Shown one piece after another: positions 17,109 through 25,524 of a stretch of DNA of 64,000 nt (position 1 is its first letter; the number at the start of each line of letters is the position of its first letter). A program made the translations under genes and the position numbers. The notes under the pieces were generated by a model. It was not told the DNA's origin, made no database searches, and saw nothing but the letters and a program-made list of their open reading frames with translations. Source of the DNA: M3007 sp040383605 (GTDB lineage Bacteria > Bacteroidota > Bacteroidia > Chitinophagales > Saprospiraceae); NCBI GenBank assembly GCA_040383605.1, contig JBEIDF010000003.1:3804-67803 (forward strand), in the 5' to 3' direction.

Positions 17109-18482
17109 TTACCTTTTAAATTTGCCATACCCCCCTTTAGACGCCGGCATTCGGCCCCCACTGGGTTGCATTCCGCCCGTTTTGCCCATCGGCGAATTGG
17201 CCATTTGGTGCATCATTTTGCGCATGTCATTGAAATTTTTCACAAATGCGTTGATTTGATCCAGCGACTGGCCACACCCCCGCGCAATACGCTTTTTTCG
17301 ACTGATATTGAGCAAATCCGGGTTTTTGCGCTCTTCCGGCGTCATACTTTGAATAACCGCCTCGACCCGCACCAGCGCGCGGTCATCAATTTGGATGTCT
17401 TTGAGCGCCTTGTTCATACCAGGAATCATTCCGAGCAAGGTTTTCAGGTCGCCCATTTTTTTGATCTGCTGCATCTGGCCGAGAAAATCATTAAAATCAA
17501 ACTTGTTTTGTTTGATCCGTTTCTCCATGCGCTTTGCATCTTCTTCGTCGAACTCCATCTGGGCTTTTTCAACCAGCGAGACAATATCGCCCATGCCGAG
17601 GATTCGCTGCGCCATCCGGTCGGGGTGAAAAACGTCGAGCGCTTCCAGTTTTTCCCCTTGCGAGACAAATTTGATCGGTTTTCCTACCGTATATTTAATA
17701 GAGAGTGCAGCCCCTCCGCGGGTATCGCCGTCGAGTTTGGTCAGTACCACCCCGTCAAAATTAATCCGGGTATGAAAGGCTTCGGCGGTATTGACCGCAT
17801 CCTGACCGGTCATAGCGTCCACCACAAACAGTGTTTCGGAGGGCTGCAGGGCATTTTTGAGTCCGGCGACCTCCTCCATCATGGCCTCATCTACGGCCAA
17901 ACGGCCGGCGGTATCCACGATGAGCACGTTGAATCCCTTGCCCTTGGCGTACTTCAGGGCGTTTTGCGCGATTTCCAGCGGATTTTTGTTATCCAGTTCT
18001 TTATATACCTCCACGCCGATGCTGTCACCCAAAACGCTCAATTGGGTAATGGCGGCGGGGCGATACACATCGCAGGCCACCAGCAGCGGTGACAATTTGC
18101 GGTTTTCCTTTAGATAGCGGGCCAATTTCCCGGAGAATGTCGTTTTACCCGAACCTTGCAGGCCGGCAATCAGCACAATCGCCGGGCTGCCTTTTACATT
18201 GATTCCGGCAGATTGGCCGCCCATAAGCGCAGTTAGTTCATCCTGCACAATCTTGACCATGAGCTGCCCGGGATTGACATTCTTGAGCACGTTTTCAACG
18301 CCCAAAGCCTTATCCTTCACCCGATCCGTGAAATCCTTGGCGATCTTGTAGTTCACGTCGGCGGCAACCAGTGCGCGCCGTATTTCCTTGACGCTCTCCG
18401 CTACGTTCAGTTCCGTAATACGGTTGTTGCCACTCAATACTTTTAGCGCCGACTCCAGGCGCTCGCTCAGGCTTTCAAACAT
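17109..18482 (-). CDS. ffh: Signal recognition particle protein Ffh
   Basis: 457 residues, the usual length. The N domain (1-90) is followed by the SRP GTPase G domain: P-loop GLQGSGKTTFSGKLA (about 108), CDVYRPAAITQL, DTAGRLAVDEAMM, TKLDGDTRGGAALS and the closing FVSQGEKLEALDVF. The methionine-rich M domain (about 300-435), which binds 4.5S RNA and signal sequences, has the conserved SRKKRIARGCG. A Gly/Lys-rich tail (GGYGKFKR) ends it. With FtsY it targets membrane and secreted proteins to SecYEG. A good TATCTTTG promoter box is present upstream of the start. Confidence 0.97.
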   Translation of the reverse strand: MFESLSERLESALKVLSGNNRITELNVAESVKEIRRALVAADVNYKIAKDFTDRVKDKALGVENVLKNVNPGQLMVKIVQDELTALMGGQSAGINVKGSPAIVLIAGLQGSGKTTFSGKLARYLKENRKLSPLLVACDVYRPAAITQLSVLGDSIGVEVYKELDNKNPLEIAQNALKYAKGKGFNVLIVDTAGRLAVDEAMMEEVAGLKNALQPSETLFVVDAMTGQDAVNTAEAFHTRINFDGVVLTKLDGDTRGGAALSIKYTVGKPIKFVSQGEKLEALDVFHPDRMAQRILGMGDIVSLVEKAQMEFDEEDAKRMEKRIKQNKFDFNDFLGQMQQIKKMGDLKTLLGMIPGMNKALKDIQIDDRALVRVEAVIQSMTPEERKNPDLLNISRKKRIARGCGQSLDQINAFVKNFNDMRKMMHQMANSPMGKTGGMQPSGGRMPASKGGYGKFKR

Positions 18483-18546
18483 ATCGTTTTTTATATTTTT
18501 ATCTTTTTAGCCAATCGGATTGCATGCATATTTTGTTTTCGGGCTG

Positions 18547-18554
18547 CAAAGATA
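18547..18554 (-). promoter_or_regulatory. Promoter -7 box for ffh
   Basis: On the minus strand this reads TATCTTTG followed by CAGCCC, a perfect match to the Bacteroidota -7 consensus TAnnTTTG. It is about 65 bases upstream of the ffh start. A T-rich stretch (GCTTTTT) lies roughly where the -33 TTTG would be, but there is no exact TTG. The spacer 18483-18959 otherwise holds only the divergent promoter below and hairpins. Confidence 0.6.
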
Positions 18555-18785
18555 CGCGAAACGTGTTAAAAAGCCGCTAACCGGTTTGGGCGTTTTTATA
18601 TGCTGCATCGCCTCCGATTGGTCGGTTTTTCAGGGCGTCCAACGAAAAAAAGGCTTGTTTTGGCAGCAATCACGACCGAAAAAGCGAAAAAAAACAAAAT
18701 TAAAAGTTTGATTTTCAGAATTTTATTTAAATAAACTCTATTACCTGGGGGTTATTTTGCCCTGCGCTTTTGCGCAGGAATGTCC

Positions 18786-18817
18786 TTGCCGGGCAGTTGC
18801 AGCCGGGGCTACTTTTG
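18786..18817 (+). promoter_or_regulatory. Promoter for the PLDc_N gene, with a long structured leader
   Basis: TTG at 18786-18788, a 21-base spacer and TACTTTTG at 18810-18817 fit the Bacteroidota consensus TTTG-N19-21-TAnnTTTG. A 7-bp hairpin (CCTGCGC-TTTT-GCGCAGG, 18761-18778) lies just upstream. The transcript would carry a leader of about 135 bases containing an 8-bp GC-rich hairpin (GCAGGCCC...GGGCCTGC, 18907-18928). I recognise no known riboswitch in it. Confidence 0.55.
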
Positions 18818-18959
18818 TACCTGCGATTCACAACAGCCCCGGCAATTTTGAATAACCTCAAAGTCCGCTCCGAATAAGCGGGACGCCGGCGGAGATGTAA
18901 CCCCGGGCAGGCCCGGCGACGGGCCTGCCGTTTCAACCGCTCCGTCTCAATACACAATT

Positions 18960-19166
18960 ATGCTTGAAATTAACCGTCTTTTTCTGCCTTTTCTGGTGCT
19001 TTTGCTCCTCTCTACCCTATTTTGGGTGTACGCGCTGTACCGCGTTCTCACCGATGATTCTTTAGACAGAACAAAAAAAATTATCTGGGTGATCGCCATT
19101 ACGGTGGCGCCATTAATTGGGTGTATGCTGTATTTTACCCTCCCGGAACGGCATATCCGGATGTAG
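18960..19166 (+). CDS. Small PLDc_N-domain membrane protein
   Basis: 68 residues with two transmembrane helices (about 7-27 and 41-60). Between and around them is the pattern of the phospholipase D nuclease N-terminal (PLDc_N) family: LFWVYALYRVLTDDSLDRTKK, then IIWVIAITVAPLIGCMLYF and a C-terminal YF.LPERH. No catalytic HKD motif is present; in cardiolipin synthases this module is only the membrane anchor, and as a stand-alone protein its function is unknown. The gene stands alone behind its own promoter. It is small but its hydrophobic profile and family pattern make it real. Confidence 0.75.
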   Translation: MLEINRLFLPFLVLLLLSTLFWVYALYRVLTDDSLDRTKKIIWVIAITVAPLIGCMLYFTLPERHIRM

Positions 19167-19244
19167 CGGGTCGTGCGTTTTTGACCGCCGGAAAATTGGA
19201 TAGAAATATACCGTTATATATGAAGCGCCCTACCGGACGATGCA

Positions 19245-20441
19245 TTAATCGTCATGCTCTCCGCCGGATTTGAACGGATGGCGCTGGCGCCACACCTCCA
19301 CCGGGTTCAAATAATCCAAAAGTCGCCCGGTCACACGATTTTTCAACGAATTTTCATGCCGCAAATAACAATACAACGGGTGCGGTTCGGCGCCGACGGA
19401 ACTTTTGATTTCCAGCGCCGTGCGGGCAAAATTAATCGAGCGGGCGCCCGATTCGATGGCAAACCGAACAATATCGTACAGGATATTCAAGTACAATTGC
19501 CGATCGTGGTTCAGATCGCGATCGTAGCCCAAAAAGTGCGCCTCGATTTCGTCTCCGTTGCGGATAAGCGTGTAAAAAGCGATCAGTTCCTGCTGCTCAT
19601 AGTATGCGAACATCCGGAATTGCGGCCCCAACTCCTGCTTGAGGGCCGACAGGTAATCGGGGTTGAGGTTCACCATGTTAAAACCGGCGTTGTGCGCGAT
19701 AGCGGTATAAAGGTGGTAAATTACTGCGCGCTCACGCTGAATCTCCGGCAGGCTTAATTCCTTTTTTTCAATCCCCACCGCTTTTTTAAAGGCCCGCTTG
19801 GCACGGGTGCGGTATTTGGTGGACATGGCCGCAAGGTACGCGTCGAAATTTTCAAATGGGAGCGCCATTTGCATACAAGGCTGAATTTCAAATTCGATAA
19901 AGCCTTTTTGAACCAAATCTTGGCCGATGGCCCGGCGCTGGGCGTCCACGTCCTTTAGCAACATTACGGGCACTTTAAGGCCCTGAATTTCCATCAAGCG
20001 AATAACCTCCAACCAGGCATCCTCCAGCATCGAAGGGATTTCTGCCTCCTGCACCACTTCGGCGTTGAAGTAGTATCCGTTCTCACCAGACAGCAACAAA
20101 TTGCCGCAAACCAACAATTCCGCAGAGGTTTTCGTCGCTACCCAACGCTTGAACCACTGACCCAAACTCGTAAAAAAACAGCGTTTTTGTGCGTTTTCTG
20201 CTGGTTTTTGGATGTTCTCTCCTGCATTGAAGTGCTGAATCTGACAAACCGAAACACCGATCGGCCTGTTCTCTTTATAAAAGACAAGGTATGCAAAACG
20301 CATACCGCTGGGCGGATTGGCCTCCAAGATGGCCAGGTAAGGGCGTTGAAGAAAAAAATTATGCGTGGGCGCGGCGGCGTCCCAATCTTTTCCAGCCGCT
20401 TCGATCGTCTGGAATACGGCAAAATGATCGCTTTTTTTCAT
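19245..20441 (-). CDS. FemAB/GNAT-like acyltransferase-fold protein
   Basis: About 398 residues from the ATG at 20441 (MKKSDHFAVFQTIEAAGKDW); an in-frame ATG at 20492 adds 17 Ser/Thr-rich residues that look non-native. The C-terminal half (about 190-370) has the features of FemAB-type or COG3146-like GNAT proteins: KYRTRAKRAFKKA, LYTAIAHNAGFNM, FAYYEQQELIAFYTLI and HFLGYDRDLN, then NILYDIVRFAIESGARSINF. FemAB relatives transfer aminoacyl or acyl groups, often in the envelope, but substrates vary and none can be assigned. The N-terminal 180 residues form a second, weaker GNAT-like half. The gene stands alone on the minus strand. Confidence 0.65.
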   Translation of the reverse strand: MKKSDHFAVFQTIEAAGKDWDAAAPTHNFFLQRPYLAILEANPPSGMRFAYLVFYKENRPIGVSVCQIQHFNAGENIQKPAENAQKRCFFTSLGQWFKRWVATKTSAELLVCGNLLLSGENGYYFNAEVVQEAEIPSMLEDAWLEVIRLMEIQGLKVPVMLLKDVDAQRRAIGQDLVQKGFIEFEIQPCMQMALPFENFDAYLAAMSTKYRTRAKRAFKKAVGIEKKELSLPEIQRERAVIYHLYTAIAHNAGFNMVNLNPDYLSALKQELGPQFRMFAYYEQQELIAFYTLIRNGDEIEAHFLGYDRDLNHDRQLYLNILYDIVRFAIESGARSINFARTALEIKSSVGAEPHPLYCYLRHENSLKNRVTGRLLDYLNPVEVWRQRHPFKSGGEHDD

Positions 20442-20595
20442 AGGCGGACGGATAATTGTCCGCTGGTCAGAGGAAGTACAAGTAGATGTCATCCGGGAAT
20501 AAAAATTAGGCTCGAGTTATTACATCCAAAACAACACAGGAGATGGAAACAAAACACAAGCCCTTATAAAACGAGCCAGGTGCAAAATAGTTCTC

Positions 20596-21756
20596 TTAAA
20601 GCGCTTCCAAAGCCTGCTCCAAATCCTCCCAAAGCCAATCCGGATCCTCAAGGCCAATGTAAAAACGACAAAAAGACCAGTGAGCCGACGGATTCTCCCG
20701 TTCGGGTACTCCGTAAAATCCAACCATCGGGATGATGAGCGACTCATGACCGCCCCAACTGACGGCCATGAGAAAGCGTTTTAAACGATGAATGAAAGCC
20801 TCCATATCCTCCAGGGAGCGCGCTTTAAACTGCACAGAAAACAAACCGCCACACCCCCGCATTTGCCGTTTGGCCAACTCGATCTGCGGAAAATCAGGAT
20901 GAAACGGATACCATATTTTTTCCACTTTTGGATGGCGCTCCAAGCGCTCGATCAGCACGGCCGTACTCCGACTGCTGCGCTCCACGCGCAGGGGAAGGGT
21001 GCGCAGCCCCCGCAAGACCAGGGCGGCATCGTGCGGACTGAGGATTCCGCCGAGCGTCATCAATTCGGACTCGAAAATTTTCCGCACCATGGCATGGCTG
21101 GCGCACAATACGCCAATCACCACATCAGAATGACCGTTAATGTACTTGGTGCCCGAATGCAGCACGATGTCAATACCAAACGCCGCCGGGTTCTGGTATA
21201 TCGGCGAGCTGTAGGAGTTGTCAATCATCGTGACGATTCCGCGCGCCTTCGCCCAAGCGGCGCAGGCAGCCAAATCCTGGCATTCGAAGGTAAAAGTATT
21301 GGGGCTTTCCAAATACAGTACTTTGGTGTTTGGTTTCCGGGCGCTTTCCACCGCCTCGAGGTCAGATGCATCCACAAAAGTGTGTTCTACGCCAAATCGC
21401 GCGAGCAATTTTTTCAGCAGCGCAGAAGTCCAGGAATACGGCCCTTGCTGACAAATGACGTGATCGCCGGCCGCCACATTTCCGATCACGGCAGCAGCGA
21501 TGGCGCCGGCGCCGCTGGCGAACACGAGGCAGTCTTCCGTACGCTCCAGGGCGGCCAGTTTTTTGCGCAGGATGTCCACCGTTGGGTTATTACCCCTGGA
21601 ATAGACATGGTGCGTGAGTTCGTCCGAGAAGGCGGCGCGAAACGCTTTCAGATCAGGAAAAACAAAATTGCTCGTTTGAATTACCGGCGGTGCGACAGCG
21701 TTGAAGTAATCCTGGCGGTCTTCTCCCAAGTGGGTAAGAATCTCACTGAGGTGCAT
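20596..21756 (-). CDS. Cys/Met metabolism PLP-dependent enzyme (trans-sulfuration family)
   Basis: 386 residues, the usual length for cystathionine gamma-synthase/beta-lyase family enzymes. Visible landmarks are YSRGNNPTVDILRKKLAALE (52-71), the FASGAGAIAAAV segment, the active-site Tyr region QQGPYSW (Tyr107), VTMIDNSYSSP with the PLP-pyridine Asp, and the Schiff-base lysine in HSGTKYINGHSDV (Lys204). The family makes or breaks the C-S bonds of cystathionine, homocysteine or methionine; which reaction occurs here cannot be told. Its start lies 14 bases inside the end of the upstream S46 peptidase gene, so the two are translationally coupled and likely one transcript. That pairs a peptide-degrading enzyme with sulfur amino-acid metabolism. 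Confidence 0.88.
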   Translation of the reverse strand: MHLSEILTHLGEDRQDYFNAVAPPVIQTSNFVFPDLKAFRAAFSDELTHHVYSRGNNPTVDILRKKLAALERTEDCLVFASGAGAIAAAVIGNVAAGDHVICQQGPYSWTSALLKKLLARFGVEHTFVDASDLEAVESARKPNTKVLYLESPNTFTFECQDLAACAAWAKARGIVTMIDNSYSSPIYQNPAAFGIDIVLHSGTKYINGHSDVVIGVLCASHAMVRKIFESELMTLGGILSPHDAALVLRGLRTLPLRVERSSRSTAVLIERLERHPKVEKIWYPFHPDFPQIELAKRQMRGCGGLFSVQFKARSLEDMEAFIHRLKRFLMAVSWGGHESLIIPMVGFYGVPERENPSAHWSFCRFYIGLEDPDWLWEDLEQALEAL

Positions 21757-23944
21757 GGCGACGTTTTTTGGATTGTTTTGACTTTTTAGAATGCACGAGG
21801 TTCATCTCTTTGACCAGATGGTTGGCGCCGGCGAATTTATCCACCACGAACAACACATACCGGATATCCACCATAATATTGCGGCAAATTGCGGGGTCGT
21901 AATTAAGGTCGCTCATTGTGCCTTCCCAGACGCGATCAAAATTCAATCCGATCAGGTTTCCGTTGGCGTCGAGCGCCGGACTGCCGGAGTTTCCGCCGGT
22001 TGTGTGGTTCGAGCCAAGAAAAGCGACCGGCACGCGGCCGGTTTTATCTGTGTAGGAACCGAAATCTTTGGTTTTCCATAATTCAAGGAGTTTGGCCGGC
22101 ACATCGAACTCATAGTCGCCTGGCACATATTTCTCGACAACGCCGTCCAGATAACTGCGGTAATCATAGATGACTGCGTCGCGGGGCGAGTATCCGCGCA
22201 CCTGTCCGTAGGTGAGCCGCAGCGTGCTGTTAGCGTCTGGGAAAAAGCGTTTTTCTTTGTAAACAACCATTTGGGCAGCCATATACTGGCGCTGCAGCAG
22301 GTTTATCTGGGGCTGCAATTCCGTGTATTTGGGTTCCACCGCACTTTGATACGCGGCAGTTACCGCGCGCCACAGCGTCAGGGCGGGGTCGTTGTTCAAA
22401 GCCTCCGCCATGAGTGCCGGATCCCGCTCCAGCAGCGCGAGCATGCGATCTTTGGTTGTCAGCGCACTCTTGGCGAAGAGGTGCGCCGTTGCGCCGGCAT
22501 ATCCGCCGTGCGCTTGGGCGTATGCCTTTACTGCGCCGGCGCCGGCGGAATCAGGCGCTTTTTCAGCAAAAAGCTCCAGCAAAGCAGCCAACACGGCCTG
22601 ATCCACGGCCGGCCGATAATCTTTGTAAAAAGCCTCCAGCGCCCCGCGCTGCTCCGGAACCCCCTTGATAAAGGACGCGGAGTTCTCCGGGTTATAAGAT
22701 TTCACCCACTTGTCCAGTCGCGCGGAGAGTGCCATGATCTCCGAATTGCGCACAAACACCTCCTGATAGTAATCCCGCGCCAGGGCATACGGTTCGATTT
22801 CCCGGTACAGGGCATTCAGCCGGGGCAGTAAATTGCCGTATCGGTAGTTCAAGTCCGGGTTTTGTTGGATTCGGCGCGTAAATTCCGCTTCGTACTGCCG
22901 TTTCTTTTCGAGTGCGCCATACGTTTTCAGGCCCTGCATTTCGCCCAGCCATTTTTTCCAGGCATTGGCGATAGAGGCATACTTGGCGACGTAGGCAATT
23001 TTCACGTCCAAATCCTGGCGCATGAAGCCGTCCACAATTTTGAGCGCGCGGTCGCGCACCGACACGCGCGCGGGGTTAAGCGATTCAGCCGTCTGCTGCA
23101 CGGCGGCGGCGGGGAGATACTCGGAGGTACGGCCCGGGAAGCCATAGACCATGGTAAAATCGCCTGCTTCCACACCGTCCACGGATACGGATAAGTAGCG
23201 CCGCGGTTTCAGCGGCACGTTATCTTCGGCGTAGGGCGCCGGCTTGTTATCTTTACCTGCGTACACGCGGAAGAGCGCGAAATCGCCGGTATGGCGCGGC
23301 CAGACCCAGTTGTCGGTATCCGAGCCAAACTTGCCGATACTGGAAGGCGGCGCGCCCACCAGCCGGACGTCCTGATACGTAACTGTTACGAACAGAAAAT
23401 ATTGATTTCCCTCGTAAAACGGTCGGATAGATACCGATTCCCAGGGTTCTTTTTTTATCGTGGATCGGATTTGCTCCAGGTTTTTATCAATTTGCGATTG
23501 CCGCTCCCGCTCGCTCATGGCGTCGGCAACACCGGTCAGCGCGAGGGTCGTGACATCCTCCATCCGAACCACAAACTGCGCGGTAATACCCTGGCAGGGC
23601 AACTCAGCCGATTTAGATTCCGCCCAAAAGCCGTTGTCCACATAGTTTTGTTCTACCGAGGACAGTCGCTGGATGGCGCCGAAACCGCAGTGGTGATTGG
23701 TCAGCAGCAAGCCCTCCGCAGAGATAATCGAGCCAGTGCAACCGCCGCCAAACATACAAATCGCGTCTTTCAGGCTCGGCTCGTTTGCACTGTACAGATC
23801 GTCGGCGGATAAACGGAGGCCGAGGCCCTGCATTTCCGCTTCATTGAGTTTTTCCAGGTACAGCGGCAGCCACATCCCCCCCTGGGCCATTAGCCGGAGC
23901 GGCAGCAAAATCAGGAGCAAAAAAAGATTTTTTTTCATAAGCAC
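21743..23944 (-). CDS. S46 family dipeptidyl-peptidase, DPP11-like
   Basis: 733 residues with a signal peptide (1-21; the ATG two codons in gives MKKNLFLLLILL and is equally good). The chymotrypsin-fold landmarks of S46 are clear: His85 in LTNHHCGFG, TDNWVWPRHTGDFALFRVY containing the Asp, and Ser655 in GGNSGSPALD. The specificity loop reads LNFDRVWEG. An Arg at this place (Arg671 here, Arg673 in Porphyromonas gingivalis DPP11) marks Asp/Glu-specific DPP11, whereas DPP7-type enzymes have Gly (FDG). S46 enzymes are periplasmic or surface exopeptidases that release dipeptides in asaccharolytic Bacteroidota. The C-terminus carries an unusual Lys/Arg-rich tail (HSKKSKQSKKRRHAPQ) in the part that overlaps the next gene. 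Confidence 0.9.
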   Translation of the reverse strand: MLMKKNLFLLLILLPLRLMAQGGMWLPLYLEKLNEAEMQGLGLRLSADDLYSANEPSLKDAICMFGGGCTGSIISAEGLLLTNHHCGFGAIQRLSSVEQNYVDNGFWAESKSAELPCQGITAQFVVRMEDVTTLALTGVADAMSERERQSQIDKNLEQIRSTIKKEPWESVSIRPFYEGNQYFLFVTVTYQDVRLVGAPPSSIGKFGSDTDNWVWPRHTGDFALFRVYAGKDNKPAPYAEDNVPLKPRRYLSVSVDGVEAGDFTMVYGFPGRTSEYLPAAAVQQTAESLNPARVSVRDRALKIVDGFMRQDLDVKIAYVAKYASIANAWKKWLGEMQGLKTYGALEKKRQYEAEFTRRIQQNPDLNYRYGNLLPRLNALYREIEPYALARDYYQEVFVRNSEIMALSARLDKWVKSYNPENSASFIKGVPEQRGALEAFYKDYRPAVDQAVLAALLELFAEKAPDSAGAGAVKAYAQAHGGYAGATAHLFAKSALTTKDRMLALLERDPALMAEALNNDPALTLWRAVTAAYQSAVEPKYTELQPQINLLQRQYMAAQMVVYKEKRFFPDANSTLRLTYGQVRGYSPRDAVIYDYRSYLDGVVEKYVPGDYEFDVPAKLLELWKTKDFGSYTDKTGRVPVAFLGSNHTTGGNSGSPALDANGNLIGLNFDRVWEGTMSDLNYDPAICRNIMVDIRYVLFVVDKFAGANHLVKEMNLVHSKKSKQSKKRRHAPQ

Positions 23945-24018
23945 AGCGCCTACAAGGCTTGAAAGTGAATGGATTTTGATTGGATAAGCAAGGCAATTTC
24001 AAAATTGCATAGCAGGAA

Positions 24019-24657
24019 CTATTCATCCGGTATATACCCGACGCCTATTTCAATTAATTCGCGAATGCTCTGGTACGCCACAGGATCGGAAGCCAGCCAG
24101 GATTGCGGTTCCACCCACTCGATCCGCTCAATATCCTCCTCGGTTTGCGGGATGAGGTCGGTATCCGTGGTATGCATCCGGAACCACCAGGTTTTTTTCA
24201 GGATGCGCCTGCCTTTTTGAGAATACGTATGACAGGTATCTGCCAGATGCGGGCCCAACTGCACGTTCTGCAGGCCGGTTTCCTCCATGACCTCTCGGAT
24301 GGCTGCCTGCTCAGGCGATTCGCCCGGATCAATTTTTCCTTTGGGCAGGTCCCAGGAGCCGCGGCGGAAAAAAACCAGCAGCTGCCCCTGGTCGTTCAGC
24401 ACATAGCCGCCCGCCGCCTCCATTAAGTCGAAGCATGCCTGAAAATCTCGCCAAAGCGCCTCGGGGTCTGCTGATTCCAGCGCTACCCACGCCACATTTT
24501 TATTTTTATCCAGCAGGTCGAGATACTGCCGAATCTGCTTTAGTTTGCCCAAATAAGGCATTCTGTACGTGTTTTTTCCAGCAACAAGGCCTGTTTTTGT
24601 CCATTGGTCGGGGGACAGAAGAAAAACCGGCCGGTCGTTCACATAGATTTTATACAT
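24019..24657 (-). CDS. Nudix hydrolase
   Basis: About 212 residues from the ATG at 24657 (MYKIYVNDRPVFLL), which matches how related Bacteroidota proteins begin; an ATG seven codons upstream is possible. The Nudix box GX5EX7REUXEEXGU is complete in GKIDPGESPEQAAIREVMEETG. A preceding strand and KGKIDPGES context follow DLPKG, and the region before it (1-80) is a separate N-terminal segment without motif. Nudix enzymes hydrolyse nucleoside diphosphates linked to another moiety; the substrate is unknown. It lies alone, divergent from pyrE with about 200 bp between starts. Confidence 0.88.
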   Translation of the reverse strand: MYKIYVNDRPVFLLSPDQWTKTGLVAGKNTYRMPYLGKLKQIRQYLDLLDKNKNVAWVALESADPEALWRDFQACFDLMEAAGGYVLNDQGQLLVFFRRGSWDLPKGKIDPGESPEQAAIREVMEETGLQNVQLGPHLADTCHTYSQKGRRILKKTWWFRMHTTDTDLIPQTEEDIERIEWVEPQSWLASDPVAYQSIRELIEIGVGYIPDE

Positions 24658-24858
24658 TTGCGCGTCCGTCTGAAGCAAATTTGTCGCGAAAAAACGGCAA
24701 ATAATTGAGAGCGCAGGATTTTTTTCGCATCAATTACTCAGGGCTGCATATTAAGACCTCCGGTTTGCCATCGGCACAATAATTGCAGCGCCCCAATACC
24801 CGGTCGGATATAGGAATCAAAAAAACGTCCAATTTTTGAAAAAAAGGAATTAGTCATC

Positions 24859-25494
24859 ATGTCTGTCGCCACCGAAGCCGCCCGTCGGCTGCTCGAAATT
24901 CATGCGGTCAAAATAAGCGTTCAAGCGCCCTTTACCTGGGCTTCCGGCTTATTATCACCGATTTACTGCGATAATCGAATCGCTTTGTCTCATCCTCGGG
25001 CGCGCAATTTTCTGCGCGATGCCCTGGTAACCGTCTCTGCGGATTGCGGGGATTTCAACGTGGTCGCGGGGGTAGCGACCGCGGGAATCCCGCATGGCGT
25101 GTTGCTGGCCGACCGGTTGGAACGCCCGTTTGTGTATGTACGTTCCAGCGCAAAGGATCACGGCCGACGCAACCTGATTGAAGGTGAGTTGGGCGAGGAC
25201 GCGCGCGTGCTGGTGGTGGAGGACCTGATCAGCACCGGCGGCAGTTGCCTGAAAGCCGTGGAGGCGCTGCGAGACGCCGGCGCTACGGTCGTCGGCGTGC
25301 TGGCAATTTTTCAATATGGTTTTCCGGAAGCGGCGGCCGCATTTGAAGCGGCTGGAACTCCTTTCCGGACGCTTTCCGACTACAATACCCTGATCGAAGA
25401 GGCTGTTGCCATGGGATACATTCCCGAACAAGACCTCGGCGCCCTCCGGGCCTGGCGGGAAAATCCCTCCAAATGGGGCGCGCTTTATGCTTGA
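24859..25494 (+). CDS. pyrE: Orotate phosphoribosyltransferase
   Basis: 211 residues, normal length. It catalyses orotate plus PRPP to OMP in de novo pyrimidine synthesis. The landmarks are FTWASGLLSPIYCDNR (orotate/PRPP contact region), GVATAGIPHGVLLADRL, YVRSSAKDHGRRNLIEG with the mobile catalytic loop, and the PRPP-binding motif VLVVEDLISTGGSCLKAVEAL (about 117-137). The loop reads AKDHGRRN rather than the common KxHG..K arrangement but keeps the basic residues. It opens a run of five plus-strand genes (to 29145) that may share transcripts. Confidence 0.95.
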   Translation: MSVATEAARRLLEIHAVKISVQAPFTWASGLLSPIYCDNRIALSHPRARNFLRDALVTVSADCGDFNVVAGVATAGIPHGVLLADRLERPFVYVRSSAKDHGRRNLIEGELGEDARVLVVEDLISTGGSCLKAVEALRDAGATVVGVLAIFQYGFPEAAAAFEAAGTPFRTLSDYNTLIEEAVAMGYIPEQDLGALRAWRENPSKWGALYA

Positions 25495-25524
25495 AAAACC
25501 GGTTTCATCGTACAAATTTAATCA

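Noticed and set aside
18907..18928. GC-rich hairpin as a terminator before the PLDc_N gene
   Set aside because: It lacks a U tract and sits in the leader of the gene, not after one.
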